DNA of 45,722 bases, taken from Gammaproteobacteria bacterium. Its GTDB lineage: Bacteria; Pseudomonadota; Gammaproteobacteria; Steroidobacterales; Steroidobacteraceae. The translations under genes were made by a program, and so were the position numbers. The notes beneath the pieces were generated by a model. It searched no databases. It worked only from the letters and a program-made list of their open reading frames with translations, and was not told the origin of the DNA. This document shows, in pieces, positions 17,565 to 29,095 of this stretch. Within the stretch, counting starts at the first letter, position 1; every line of letters begins with the position of its first letter. Location: contig JASHPX010000352.1 of assembly GCA_030037905.1 (NCBI GenBank), positions 1-45,722 on the forward strand. The letters are read 5' to 3'.

Positions 17565-19283
17565 TCAGAAGATCGACGCAGGCGTTGCGATGACCGACAG
17601 TCCGTAGGTCGGATTCAGCACCACGTCCTGACCGTAGTTGGTAAGGTCGGACGGCTGCGTGTAGATGCCGCAGTCGTAGGTCATGGAGAACCAATTGTTG
17701 TCGGACATGCAATTGGGTAGATCATTGTCGTCCCATGCCCAGGCGAGCCAGCCAACCCCGCTGGCCTCTGCCGCGGTGATGATCTGCCCCGGCGTCACCA
17801 TGGTCGGACTCGGTCCGATATCGTTGCCGGGACCGAACTCTCCGATGATGTACGCGGCGCCCGTCTGCTGGCTCAGCGCGGCCAGACGTTGGGCCAGAAC
17901 AGCGTAGTTGCCATTGTAGTCGACCACCGTGCCGCCACCGGTGTATGCCGGCCAGCTGGTGCTGTCGACCTCCAGGGTTATCGTCCAGGCGCCCGGATAG
18001 CCACCGACGTTCACCGAGGACGGCTGCACGCCGTTGAGCTCGGTCATTCCCTGCACGCCGCTGATCTGGTAGGCGCTGATGCCGCTCCAGCTGTTGTTGG
18101 TGCCGTTGTAGCCGGGAGCGAATGGATGGGTCGCAGCGTCGCTTGCGAGGGTGATGACCGTCGGGTTTCCCTGCTGCACGCTCTGGATGGAGGCGGAGTA
18201 ATTGTTGGTGTTGCCGTACATGTGCAGGGCGAACATGACGTTCTTCTCCGGATCGCTGTCGAACACCGCCTGCGAGTATTGCGTGAGATCCTGGATGTCC
18301 TGGCCGCAGCCGCCCGAGTCGATCAGGATGGGACCCGTGTAGCCGGCGCCGCGCAGGGTGGCGATCGCGCTGGTATAGGATTGGCTCCATACGGCGCTGT
18401 CGGCCGGTCCCCATTCGTTGGCGACGTTCAAGATCAGATACGGATTCAGCTGCGTCCAGTACGAAGCCTGCGACACCCAGGTTTGCACCGCCGCCGAGAG
18501 TGCATCCGGATCGGTGCTGCAGGTAGCAGTCCAGTTGCCGACGATGGGCACGTTGTGATTGTCGATGCCCTGGGTCTGAATCTCGCTCACGTTATTGGCT
18601 GGGGGCTGAGTGAAATCGATGTCCCAGCGCACGGTGTTTGCCCCGCTCAGTGCAATGCCAGCCGCGGAGTCGGAATCCCAATGCAGGCGATTCACCCCGC
18701 GAATACGAAATAGATTGCCGTTCGAGTCGTATAAGCCGCCATTGAGCACGAAAAAGCCGTTGCCGGTGTTGTAGGAGGGTCGCGTGGCCGTGGCCGTAGT
18801 GCCCGTCGTGGTCGCGGTGCCCGTCGTGGTCGTAGTGCCCGTCGTGGTCGTAGTGCCCGTCGTCGTCGCGGTGCCCGTCAGGCTCGGGGTCACGGGCGGT
18901 GTGACCGTGATCGAGAAGGCAGGAAGCGATGCGGTTGCAGCGCCGCTCGTGGCACTGATGACGATGTCCCCATAGGTACCGACGTTCGAGGCGGCGGGGG
19001 TACCGCTCATCTCGCCCGTCGAAGTGCTGAACGTGGTCCAGCTGGGCTTGTTGCGCACGCGGAAGCTGACCGAAGCCCCCGTGGTCGTCTGCGCCTGCAC
19101 CTGCACTTCATAGGTGCTACCGGCAGCCACGCTCGTCGCCGGTGTACCCTGAATTGAGAGAGACTTGCTCTGCGAAAGACTCTGCGATGCGCCGCTGGTG
19201 GTCTGAGACGAGCCGCTGCAACCCGCCATCGCCAGCGCCAGCCCGACGACTGCCGCCTGGGCGCCCCAGGTGTTCTTTCGCAT
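17565..19283 (-). CDS. Glycoside hydrolase (cellulase/GH5-like) lipoprotein with Ig-like N-terminal region
   Basis: Lipobox LAMAGC; Thr/Gly-rich linker; NTGNGFFVLNGGLYDSNGNLFRIRGVNRLHWDSDS, NVANEWGP, IIGEFGPG. Confidence 0.82.
   Translation of the reverse strand: MRKNTWGAQAAVVGLALAMAGCSGSSQTTSGASQSLSQSKSLSIQGTPATSVAAGSTYEVQVQAQTTTGASVSFRVRNKPSWTTFSTSTGEMSGTPAASNVGTYGDIVISATSGAATASLPAFSITVTPPVTPSLTGTATTTGTTTTTGTTTTTGTATTTGTTATATRPSYNTGNGFFVLNGGLYDSNGNLFRIRGVNRLHWDSDSAAGIALSGANTVRWDIDFTQPPANNVSEIQTQGIDNHNVPIVGNWTATCSTDPDALSAAVQTWVSQASYWTQLNPYLILNVANEWGPADSAVWSQSYTSAIATLRGAGYTGPILIDSGGCGQDIQDLTQYSQAVFDSDPEKNVMFALHMYGNTNNYSASIQSVQQGNPTVITLASDAATHPFAPGYNGTNNSWSGISAYQISGVQGMTELNGVQPSSVNVGGYPGAWTITLEVDSTSWPAYTGGGTVVDYNGNYAVLAQRLAALSQQTGAAYIIGEFGPGNDIGPSPTMVTPGQIITAAEASGVGWLAWAWDDNDLPNCMSDNNWFSMTYDCGIYTQPSDLTNYGQDVVLNPTYGLSVIATPASIF
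18796..18885. repeat. 18-bp tandem repeat (about 5 units) encoding a TTTGT(A/T) linker
   Basis: gtagtgcccgtcgtggtc / gcggtgcccgtcgtggtc units at 18796, 18814, 18832, 18850, 18868. Confidence 0.9.
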
Positions 19284-19477
19284 TCGCGCCCCTCCCTTCG
19301 AGCAGAAAATGCCGCTTCAGGGAAGATGCTAGGCAATGTAGGATAATGCTCACAACCTGTCGGCGATCGCTTACAGGCGCCTGCGAGAAGCTGTCGCAGT
19401 TTGGAGTCCCGGCGTTGGAGTCTTACGGCTTCGAAGGCTTACGGCGTTCGGATTGTTATCGTGATCGAGGCCCAACC

Positions 19478-20779
19478 TCAAAAGATGGACGCCGCCTTTG
19501 CGTTGACGGCGAGTCCGTAGACCGGATTGAGAACTACGTCACGGCCGAAGCGCGTCAGATCCGCCGCTCTTCGATAGCGGCCACAATCGCGCGTCATGCT
19601 GAACCAGTGATCGTCCGCTCTGCAGCCCGGCAGGTCATTGTCATCCCAGGCCCACGCGAGCCACCCGATGCCGTTGCTTTCGGCGGCCGTGATGATCTCG
19701 CCCGGCGTGACTGACGTCGGGCTGGCGCCGACGTTGCCGCCGGGGCCGAACTCCCCGACGATGTAGACCGCGCCTACGCGGGTACTGAGGGCAGCCAGAC
19801 GCGCCATGCGCACCGCGTAGTTGCCGTTGTAATCGACCAGGGTCCCACCACCGGTGTAGGCCGGCCAGTGACTGCTGTCGATCAGCAGCGTCACCGTCCA
19901 GGCTCCCTGTACGCCTCCGACATTCACGCGCGCCGGCTGCACTCCGTTGAGCTGCGTCATGCCTCGCACGCCACTGATCCGGTACGCGCTGAGTCCCGAC
20001 CAGCTGTTGTCGTGGCCGTTGAAGGACGGTGAGAACGGGTGCTCCGGCGCATGACTGTCCAGAGTGATTACCGTGGGATCGCCTGTGTGAACCGTGCGTA
20101 TCGAGGCAGAATAGTCATTCGTATTCCCATAGAGGTGTACCGCGAACATGATATTTCGCTGTGGATCGCTGTCGAATACCGCCTGAGAGTACTTCGACAG
20201 GTCCTCCATATCCTGTCCGCAGCCGCCGGAGTCGATGAGAATCGGTGCAAGATAGCCGGCGGCCCGCAGGCGCTTCACTGCGCTGACGTACGCGTCCCGC
20301 CAGACGGCGCTGTCCACCGGACCCCACTCATTGGCGACGTTCAGAATGAAGCTGCGGTCCAGGCGGCGCCACTGCCGCGCCTGCGCAACCCAGGTCGACA
20401 CGATGGACTCGAGTTTCGCCGGGTCCTGACTGCAGGTGCCGCCCCAGTTGCCCACGATCGGCACCTCATGGCGCGCAATCGACTGAGCTTTAACCAGGCT
20501 CACATTCAGTGCCGCGCTGCGGCTGAAATCGATATCCCAGCGTACCGCGTTTGCATGGCTACGCGCGATGCCATCCGCGGACTGCGAATCCCAATGCAGG
20601 CGGTTGACGCCGCGGATACGAAATTCGTCGCCCTTGTAGTCGTAAAGCTTTCCGTTCAGGACGAAGAACCCGTTCCCCGTATTGACACGCGGTCGGGTGG
20701 CGCCGCGGCAGATCGCCGGCGCCATCATGACGATCAGCGCCGCCATCAGCGAGATCACGATCTTGCATACCCGATCCAC
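19478..20779 (-). CDS. Glycoside hydrolase (cellulase/GH5-like), tandem paralog of 17565-19283
   Basis: NTGNGFFVLNGKLYDYKGDEFRIRGVNRLHWDSQSADGIA closely parallels the neighbour; signal peptide but no Ig-like/linker region. Confidence 0.82.
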   Translation of the reverse strand: MDRVCKIVISLMAALIVMMAPAICRGATRPRVNTGNGFFVLNGKLYDYKGDEFRIRGVNRLHWDSQSADGIARSHANAVRWDIDFSRSAALNVSLVKAQSIARHEVPIVGNWGGTCSQDPAKLESIVSTWVAQARQWRRLDRSFILNVANEWGPVDSAVWRDAYVSAVKRLRAAGYLAPILIDSGGCGQDMEDLSKYSQAVFDSDPQRNIMFAVHLYGNTNDYSASIRTVHTGDPTVITLDSHAPEHPFSPSFNGHDNSWSGLSAYRISGVRGMTQLNGVQPARVNVGGVQGAWTVTLLIDSSHWPAYTGGGTLVDYNGNYAVRMARLAALSTRVGAVYIVGEFGPGGNVGASPTSVTPGEIITAAESNGIGWLAWAWDDNDLPGCRADDHWFSMTRDCGRYRRAADLTRFGRDVVLNPVYGLAVNAKAASIF

Positions 20780-20793
20780 GAGCGCCGCCGAGG

Positions 20794-23073
20794 CTACCGG
20801 GCCTGCAACTCAAAGAGCACCAAGGAGCGGGCTGTCACTTCGTATGTATCGTTCGCGCCGAGGACCGGCTGGTCTTCATTATCCGGTAGATTGGTATCGA
20901 GCAGCCGTTTCCAGCTGCCGGCCCCGGCGGCCGCCGGCAATGTGAAGCCGACCACGCCGTGGTGGGCATTCAGCACCAGCAGCATGGTCGCTTCCTTGCC
21001 GTGCTGTCGCAGCCCCGTAGGGCGCGATCTGCCGTCCATGAGCATGCCGAAACAATGCATGCCTTCATCGGCCCAATTCTCAGCCCGCATCTGCGCGCCG
21101 GAAGCGTTGATCCAGATCAGATCCTTGACCTTGAGCTCCTCGTCATACGCGCCGGTCAGGAAGCGATTGCGCCGCAGGATCGGATATCGATGGCGCAGGC
21201 CGGTGAGCTTCTGAAAAAATCTCACCAGCGACGCATGGCGTTCACCGAGGCTCCAGTCAACCCAGCTGATCTCGTTATCCTGGCAGTAGGCGTTGTTGTT
21301 ACCGCGCTGAGTACGAGCGAATTCGTCTCCCGCGAGCACCATGGGAGTGCCCTGCGACAGCAGCAGCGTCGCCAGGAAGTTGCGTGTCTGACGCTCGCGC
21401 AGGTGGATGACCTCCGGGTTGTCCGTCGGCCCCTCGGCGCCGCAATTCCACGAGCGATTGTCGTCACTGCCGTCCTTGCCGCCCTCGCCGTTGGCCTCGT
21501 TGTGCTTCTGGTCGTAGCTCACCAGATCATGCAGCGTGAACCCATCATGCGAGGTGATGAAATTGACACACGCCCATGGCCGCCTGCCGAGGCGATTGAA
21601 CAGGTCCCCGGAGGCGCATAGGCGCGGTGCCAACTCGGCCGCCGAAGCAGAACCCTTCCAGAAATCCCGCGTGCCGTCCCGATAGCGATCATTCCATTCG
21701 GCCCAGCCGGGTGGGAAAGCCCCCACCTGATAGCCGCCTGGACCACAATCCCATGGCTCGGCGATGAGCTTGACGCTGCGGAGCACCGGATCCTGATGGC
21801 ATGCCTTGAGAAAGCCGCTCTGATTGTCGAAGCCGTTGGGCTCGCGCGCGAGAATGGTCCCCAGATCGAAGCGGAATCCGTCGACGTGCAGCTCGTTGAC
21901 CCAGTAGCGCAGACTGTCGGTCACCATCTGAATGACGGCCGGGTGCGACACATTGAGCGTGTTGCCGGTCCCGGTGTCGTTGATGTAGTAGCGCTTCGCG
22001 TCGGGTCGCAACCGATAATAGGATGCATTGTCGATCCCTTTGAAAGACAGCGTCGGCCCGTGCTCGTTGCCCTCGGCCGTGTGGTTGTAGACCACGTCGA
22101 GGACGACCTCGAGCCCTGCAGCATGCAAACGCGCCACCATTTCCTTGAACTCGCGCAGGCACTGCTCGGGCTCGAACGCATAACGCGGGTCCGGCGCAAA
22201 GTAACCGATGCTGTCATAGCCCCAGTAGTTGCTCAGTTTCCTGTCGAGCAACTGGCTGTCATCGACGAAGGTATGAATCGGCAGCAGCTCTACCGTGCTC
22301 ACTCCCAGGGACTTGAGGTACTCGAGGACCTCAGGCGCGCCCAGTCCGACGTAGGTGCCGCGGTGCTTCTCCGGGACCCTCGGATGCAGCTTGGTGAAGC
22401 CTCGCACGTGGGTTTCGTAAATGATGGTGTCGTCCCAGGCAACGCCGTGGGAGCGCGGCTGACCCCGCCAGTCGAAGCTTGGATCGACGACCACGCATTT
22501 CGGCACGAAGGCCGCGCTATCCCTGTCGTCGAAGCTCAGATCGTCCCCGTCGGCACCGACGGTATAACCGAAACAGGCGTGATTCCACTGCAGCCTGCCG
22601 ATATGCGCGCGCGCATACGGGTCCAGCAACAGCTTGTTGGGATTGAAGCGGTGGCCGGCCGCCGGCTCATAGGGGCCGTGGACCCGCAGACCATAGACGT
22701 CCCCGGGGCGCACGTCCGGCAGATAACCGTGCCAGATCTCATCGGTATATTCGGGTAACGCCACGCGCTCGAGCTCGCGCGAGCCGTCGCGATCGAATAG
22801 ACAAATCTCCACCCGCGTGGCGTTGGCCGAGAAGACCGCGAAATTCGTACCCTTGCCATCCCAGATGGCCCCCTGTGCTGCAGGGCTACCTTCCCGGATG
22901 GCGCTACCCCTGTTCTCGGCCACTACCGCGTCCTCATCGCCCGTGAAGCCCCCCACGCTCGAAACAGGCACATTGCCGCGTGGCAGGCCGCAACAGGATA
23001 GGAAAACGGCACCGGGCAGGCGCGGAGAGCTCCGCCATTGTCCCGTTGGCGCGCGGAAGAATTGCAGCGCCAC
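20794..23073 (-). CDS. glgX: Glycogen debranching enzyme GlgX (true start likely internal)
   Basis: GAIWDGKGTNFAVFSANATRVEICLFD, GFRFDLGTILARE, NFITSHDGFTLHDLVSYDQKHNEANGEGGKDG. Confidence 0.92.
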   Translation of the reverse strand: MALQFFRAPTGQWRSSPRLPGAVFLSCCGLPRGNVPVSSVGGFTGDEDAVVAENRGSAIREGSPAAQGAIWDGKGTNFAVFSANATRVEICLFDRDGSRELERVALPEYTDEIWHGYLPDVRPGDVYGLRVHGPYEPAAGHRFNPNKLLLDPYARAHIGRLQWNHACFGYTVGADGDDLSFDDRDSAAFVPKCVVVDPSFDWRGQPRSHGVAWDDTIIYETHVRGFTKLHPRVPEKHRGTYVGLGAPEVLEYLKSLGVSTVELLPIHTFVDDSQLLDRKLSNYWGYDSIGYFAPDPRYAFEPEQCLREFKEMVARLHAAGLEVVLDVVYNHTAEGNEHGPTLSFKGIDNASYYRLRPDAKRYYINDTGTGNTLNVSHPAVIQMVTDSLRYWVNELHVDGFRFDLGTILAREPNGFDNQSGFLKACHQDPVLRSVKLIAEPWDCGPGGYQVGAFPPGWAEWNDRYRDGTRDFWKGSASAAELAPRLCASGDLFNRLGRRPWACVNFITSHDGFTLHDLVSYDQKHNEANGEGGKDGSDDNRSWNCGAEGPTDNPEVIHLRERQTRNFLATLLLSQGTPMVLAGDEFARTQRGNNNAYCQDNEISWVDWSLGERHASLVRFFQKLTGLRHRYPILRRNRFLTGAYDEELKVKDLIWINASGAQMRAENWADEGMHCFGMLMDGRSRPTGLRQHGKEATMLLVLNAHHGVVGFTLPAAAGAGSWKRLLDTNLPDNEDQPVLGANDTYEVTARSLVLFELQAR

Positions 23074-23099
23074 CGTCCTACATCCAGACCGGGGTCACC

Positions 23100-23198
23100 C
23101 AGGCGCGCCGTTTCAGGCGCGGGGCGCTGGCACCGGGCACCTCACGCGCGGGCGCCTCATGCGCGGGCCTCAGGCGCGGAACACCTCAGGCGAGCCTG
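23100..23198. repeat. Degenerate 13-16 bp tandem repeats (CAGGCGCGG-like) downstream of the FAD gene
   Basis: Unit starts near 23100, 23114, 23143, 23158, 23171, 23187. Confidence 0.6.
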
Positions 23199-24965
23199 TC
23201 ACACGGGCGTCTCGCGCGCCGCGAGCGTGCCCGCGATGAAGCCCTGGCAGGTGGCGCGCGCCAGGCCGTGCTGGCTGAACCCGCCGGCCGCCTCCCCGCA
23301 GGCGTAGAGGTGCGGTATGAGCGCACCGTGCATGTCCACGACCTGGGTCTTGCCGTTGATGCGCAGACCCGCGCGCGTATCGTGGATGACCGGCGTGGCC
23401 CAGGCGGCGTAGAACGGCGGCTTGGCGATTTTGTAGCGCGGGCTGGGCTTGTCGAAATCGGCATCCACGCCGGCATCGACAAAACCGTTGTAGCGCTGCA
23501 CCGTCTGCTCCAGGGTTTGCGGCTGCATCGGCAGACGCTGATATTGCATCCTGATGACCTGCGCCAGCTGCGCGAGTGAATTCGCCTCGAAGAAGAAACC
23601 CTGCTCGTAGTCGACGTAGGGTGCAGCGGGTGTCCAGTGCTCGCGCGCGACCGCATCCGCATCAAAAATCGCCCAGATCGGGCCGCCACCGTTGTGAGCG
23701 TCGCCGACGCCCTGGAGAGCCGCGTCGAGGAAAGCGCGTGGCTTGTAAGGCACCGCTTCCAGGTTACGCCAGCTCGCATAGGTGTAGGGCTTTACGGAGC
23801 CGTAGTCATTGGCCGAGAACTGCGGTGCTGTCTCATCGTAGAAGCGCTGGCCCAGCATGTTGACGAGGATGAGATCCTGCCAGTCCTTCACCTGCAACCC
23901 AACGGCGCGCGCCAGGTGAAACACCGGGCTGCCGGGCTCCCACCGCAGATTCACGTAGCCGTACTGCGCGCCCACCGCTCCGGCTTTGGTGATGTTCCAG
24001 CCGAATTCTCCGGTGTAGTTGAAGCCGCCCCAAAGCGAGGCGCCGATCGTCATGGCTGCCATCTCGCCGGAAGCATCCTGATCCGACCATGGCATGCCGG
24101 CGATGCCACAATATTCCTCGGTGAGCCGCGGATCGAACATGCGGCGGAAATTGACGTTGCCGCAGGACCCGCCGGTCGCAATGACGACCGCCTTGCGCGC
24201 GCGTATGTCGAGGCGCTGACCACGGTTGTCCACGGCGATGCCCAGCACCGGTCCCGAACGCGGCTCGCGGCGATAGATCGCCGTCATGCGGTGCTCGGTC
24301 AGGGTCTGCACCCCTGCCCGGTTCGCCGCCGCTTCGAGCGGGCGCATGAGACCATTGCCTGAAGACAGGGTCTTTCGGACGGCGGGATCGGCGGGGCCTC
24401 CGGTCTGTACCATCGGCCAATCCATCACGGCCGCGTGGTTCTCCCGCGGCACAGAATTGCCAACAGCCTCCCCGCCCCGCCCGTCGGGTGCCTTGTCGAC
24501 GAACACGACGCCATGCGCTTCGAGAAAATCGAACGTGGCCACGCTGTTGTCCGCGAACGCGCGAATGATTTCGCGGTCGTTGAAACGGTAGTCGGGAAAT
24601 CCATTGCTCTCGACCACCGACCAGTCGGTCAGATCGCGAAACACGAGATCCGGCGAATCCTCGATCCCATATTGCTTCTGGCGGCGAGTGCCGCCACCCA
24701 GCGGCACGTTGCCGCCGCTGCAGATGCCGTGCCCGCCCGTATGAGGTTGCGCTTCCACGAGGATGACCGAGTTGCCGGCCTCGCGGGCCACGATCGAGGC
24801 GGGAAACCCCGATGCCCCCGAGCCCACCACGACCACGTCCGCCGTGAGGTTCCAGCGCTTCGGTGGCTCCGCGGCTTGCGCACTCGCCGGCCCGCTGAGA
24901 ACCGGAGCCGCATTTGCCGCGAAGCTGCCCGCCGCGATGATCAGATGGCGCCGGCTGATTTCCAT
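23199..24965 (-). CDS. FAD-dependent oxidoreductase (fumarate reductase / ketosteroid dehydrogenase flavoprotein type)
   Basis: Twin-Arg-like MEISRRHLIIAAGSFAANA; ADVVVVGSGASGFPASIVA; VVIATGGSCGN. Confidence 0.88.
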   Translation of the reverse strand: MEISRRHLIIAAGSFAANAAPVLSGPASAQAAEPPKRWNLTADVVVVGSGASGFPASIVAREAGNSVILVEAQPHTGGHGICSGGNVPLGGGTRRQKQYGIEDSPDLVFRDLTDWSVVESNGFPDYRFNDREIIRAFADNSVATFDFLEAHGVVFVDKAPDGRGGEAVGNSVPRENHAAVMDWPMVQTGGPADPAVRKTLSSGNGLMRPLEAAANRAGVQTLTEHRMTAIYRREPRSGPVLGIAVDNRGQRLDIRARKAVVIATGGSCGNVNFRRMFDPRLTEEYCGIAGMPWSDQDASGEMAAMTIGASLWGGFNYTGEFGWNITKAGAVGAQYGYVNLRWEPGSPVFHLARAVGLQVKDWQDLILVNMLGQRFYDETAPQFSANDYGSVKPYTYASWRNLEAVPYKPRAFLDAALQGVGDAHNGGGPIWAIFDADAVAREHWTPAAPYVDYEQGFFFEANSLAQLAQVIRMQYQRLPMQPQTLEQTVQRYNGFVDAGVDADFDKPSPRYKIAKPPFYAAWATPVIHDTRAGLRINGKTQVVDMHGALIPHLYACGEAAGGFSQHGLARATCQGFIAGTLAARETPV

Positions 24966-25017
24966 AGCCTCCCTCCCCTGCCTGCGGTGCATGTCGCCGG
25001 GTCGCGCACCCCCGGCA

Positions 25018-25049
25018 CGACATCAGACCGTCGTGACATCAGGCCGTCA
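25018..25049. repeat. 16-bp tandem repeat YGACATCAGRCCGTCR x2 in a divergent promoter region
   Basis: 25018-25033 and 25034-25049 differ at about 3 positions. Confidence 0.75.
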
Positions 25050-25111
25050 CATTCTCTCAGTAGAACTCAGCTCACCCAATCCAGCAAGCCGTACGGGCCA
25101 CCTCGCCCGAG

Positions 25112-26736
25112 GTGTGCCCTCGCGCGGCCGGGAGCGTTCGCGTGGACACTTCGACTTCGACGCCCATCGGAGCCGCGGCTCGGGCCTCGGCCACCAAGTC
25201 CGTGCAGGAGTACATCGATGAGCTGCCCGTCTGGTCGGACGGAACGCGCCTGAGGGCGGCGCCCATGACGGGCATGCAGTGGCTCATCTGGTCGCTGGCT
25301 GCCGCCGGCAAGTTCTTCGAGGGCTTCGTGGTGTTCATGACGGGTGTGGCGCTGCCACTGGTAGTACGCGAGTTCCACATCGGCTCGGCCGAAAAGGGCA
25401 TCGTCAGCGCCGCAAGTCTCGCGGGCATCCTCTTCGGCGCGGTGCTGCTCGGCGGACTGTCCGATTACTTCGGGCGCAAACGCATGTTCGTCGCCGAAAT
25501 GGTCCTGTTCGTCGCCTTCCTTGCGCTATTGATTCTCTCTACCAGCTTCGCTGCGCTCGCGATCTGTCTATTCGGGCTTGGACTGGCGCTCGGCTGCGAT
25601 TACCCCACCGCGCACATGGTGATCTCCGAGAACATCCCGAGCGCCAACCGCGGGCGACTGGTGCTCGGCGCCTTCGGTTTCCAGGCTCTCGGCGCGCTCG
25701 GCGGTACCGGCGTGGGCAGCATCGTGCTGATTCTGCACCCAGCGCTGTCGGCCTGGCGCTGGATGTACGCGACCGCCATCGTGCCGGCGCTGGCCATCAC
25801 GGTTGCGCGCTTCTTCGTGGTCGAGAGTGCCAACTGGCTGGCGGTGCGCGGTGACCATGAGAGGGCTGAGCGCTCAGTGACGCGGCTGCTGCGCCGCGAA
25901 CCCCAATACCCCACCAACATCCGGCTCGAGCGCCAGGGTGGCCGCGCCGCAGCCGATGGTCGGTCTGGGCACGCCGGACACGCCGGGCACGCTGGGCACG
26001 CCAAGCAGTCATTCGGCGCGCTGTTCGATGCCCGCCATCGGCGTGCGACGATCTTTGCCTCCCTGCCGTGGTTCATCCAGGATCTGAGCACCTATGGCAT
26101 CGGCATCTTCACGCCGGTGATCCTCGCGGCAGCGATCGGCGGCGGCCCTGATCACATCCGCAGCCTGAGCGACCTCATTGCCAACGACATCCTGGCCTCC
26201 AAGGGCGCCGCCCTGATCGACCTGCTGCTGCTCGTAGGCATCGTGTTCGCCGTGGCGCTCGCCGACCGAGTTGGACGCATCCGGCTACAGATCTGGGGGT
26301 TCATCGGCTGCGCGGTGGGCCTGCTGCTCGCTTCCTTCTCGGCGGACGTGGGCGGTGAGTCGAAGATCGTGTTGATCTTCACCGGTTTCATGCTGTTCGA
26401 CTTCATGACCAACCTCGGTCCGAATGCACAGACCTACCTGCTCGCCGGCGAGGTCTTTCCCACCGAGGTGCGCGGCATAGGGGCCGGATTCGCCGCGGCC
26501 TTCGCCAAGATTGGCGCGGTCGCCACCGCATTCCTGTTTCCGATCCTGCTCGCCGACATCGGTACGCGCGCGCTGCTCTATGGGCTGGTCATCGCCTCCC
26601 TGCTGGGCGCCGTGGTCACCTGGCAGTACCGTATCGAGACCACCGGCGTAAACCTCGATCACATCGGCCGCGATGTCCGCGACGCGGCGCAGGCATCCGA
26701 TGGATCGCTCGGCGACCCGGCGCAGCGGGTGCCGGT

Positions 26737-26740
<4 letters not shown>
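25112..26740 (+). CDS. MFS transporter (exact start uncertain)
   Basis: GGLSDYFGRKRMFVAE MFS signature, multiple TM segments, IWGFIGCAVG. Confidence 0.88.
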
Positions 26741-28999
<2,259 letters not shown>

Positions 29000-29010
29000 T
29001 CATAGCCCCG

Positions 29011-29095
29011 CGTAGCCGGTCACGGCGCACGTAGCCGGTCACGACGAACGTAGCCGGTCAGAGCTCACGTAGCCAGTCAGCCGTGTAGCCAGTTA
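29011..29095. repeat. 19-bp tandem repeat CGTAGCCGGTCAnnnnnnn (4-5 copies) between convergent genes
   Basis: Units start at 29011, 29030, 29049, 29068; degenerate fifth near 29084. Confidence 0.9.

Noticed and set aside
18796-18885. 18-bp repeats as a regulatory or CRISPR-like array
   Set aside because: In-frame units encoding a Thr/Gly linker with no spacers.
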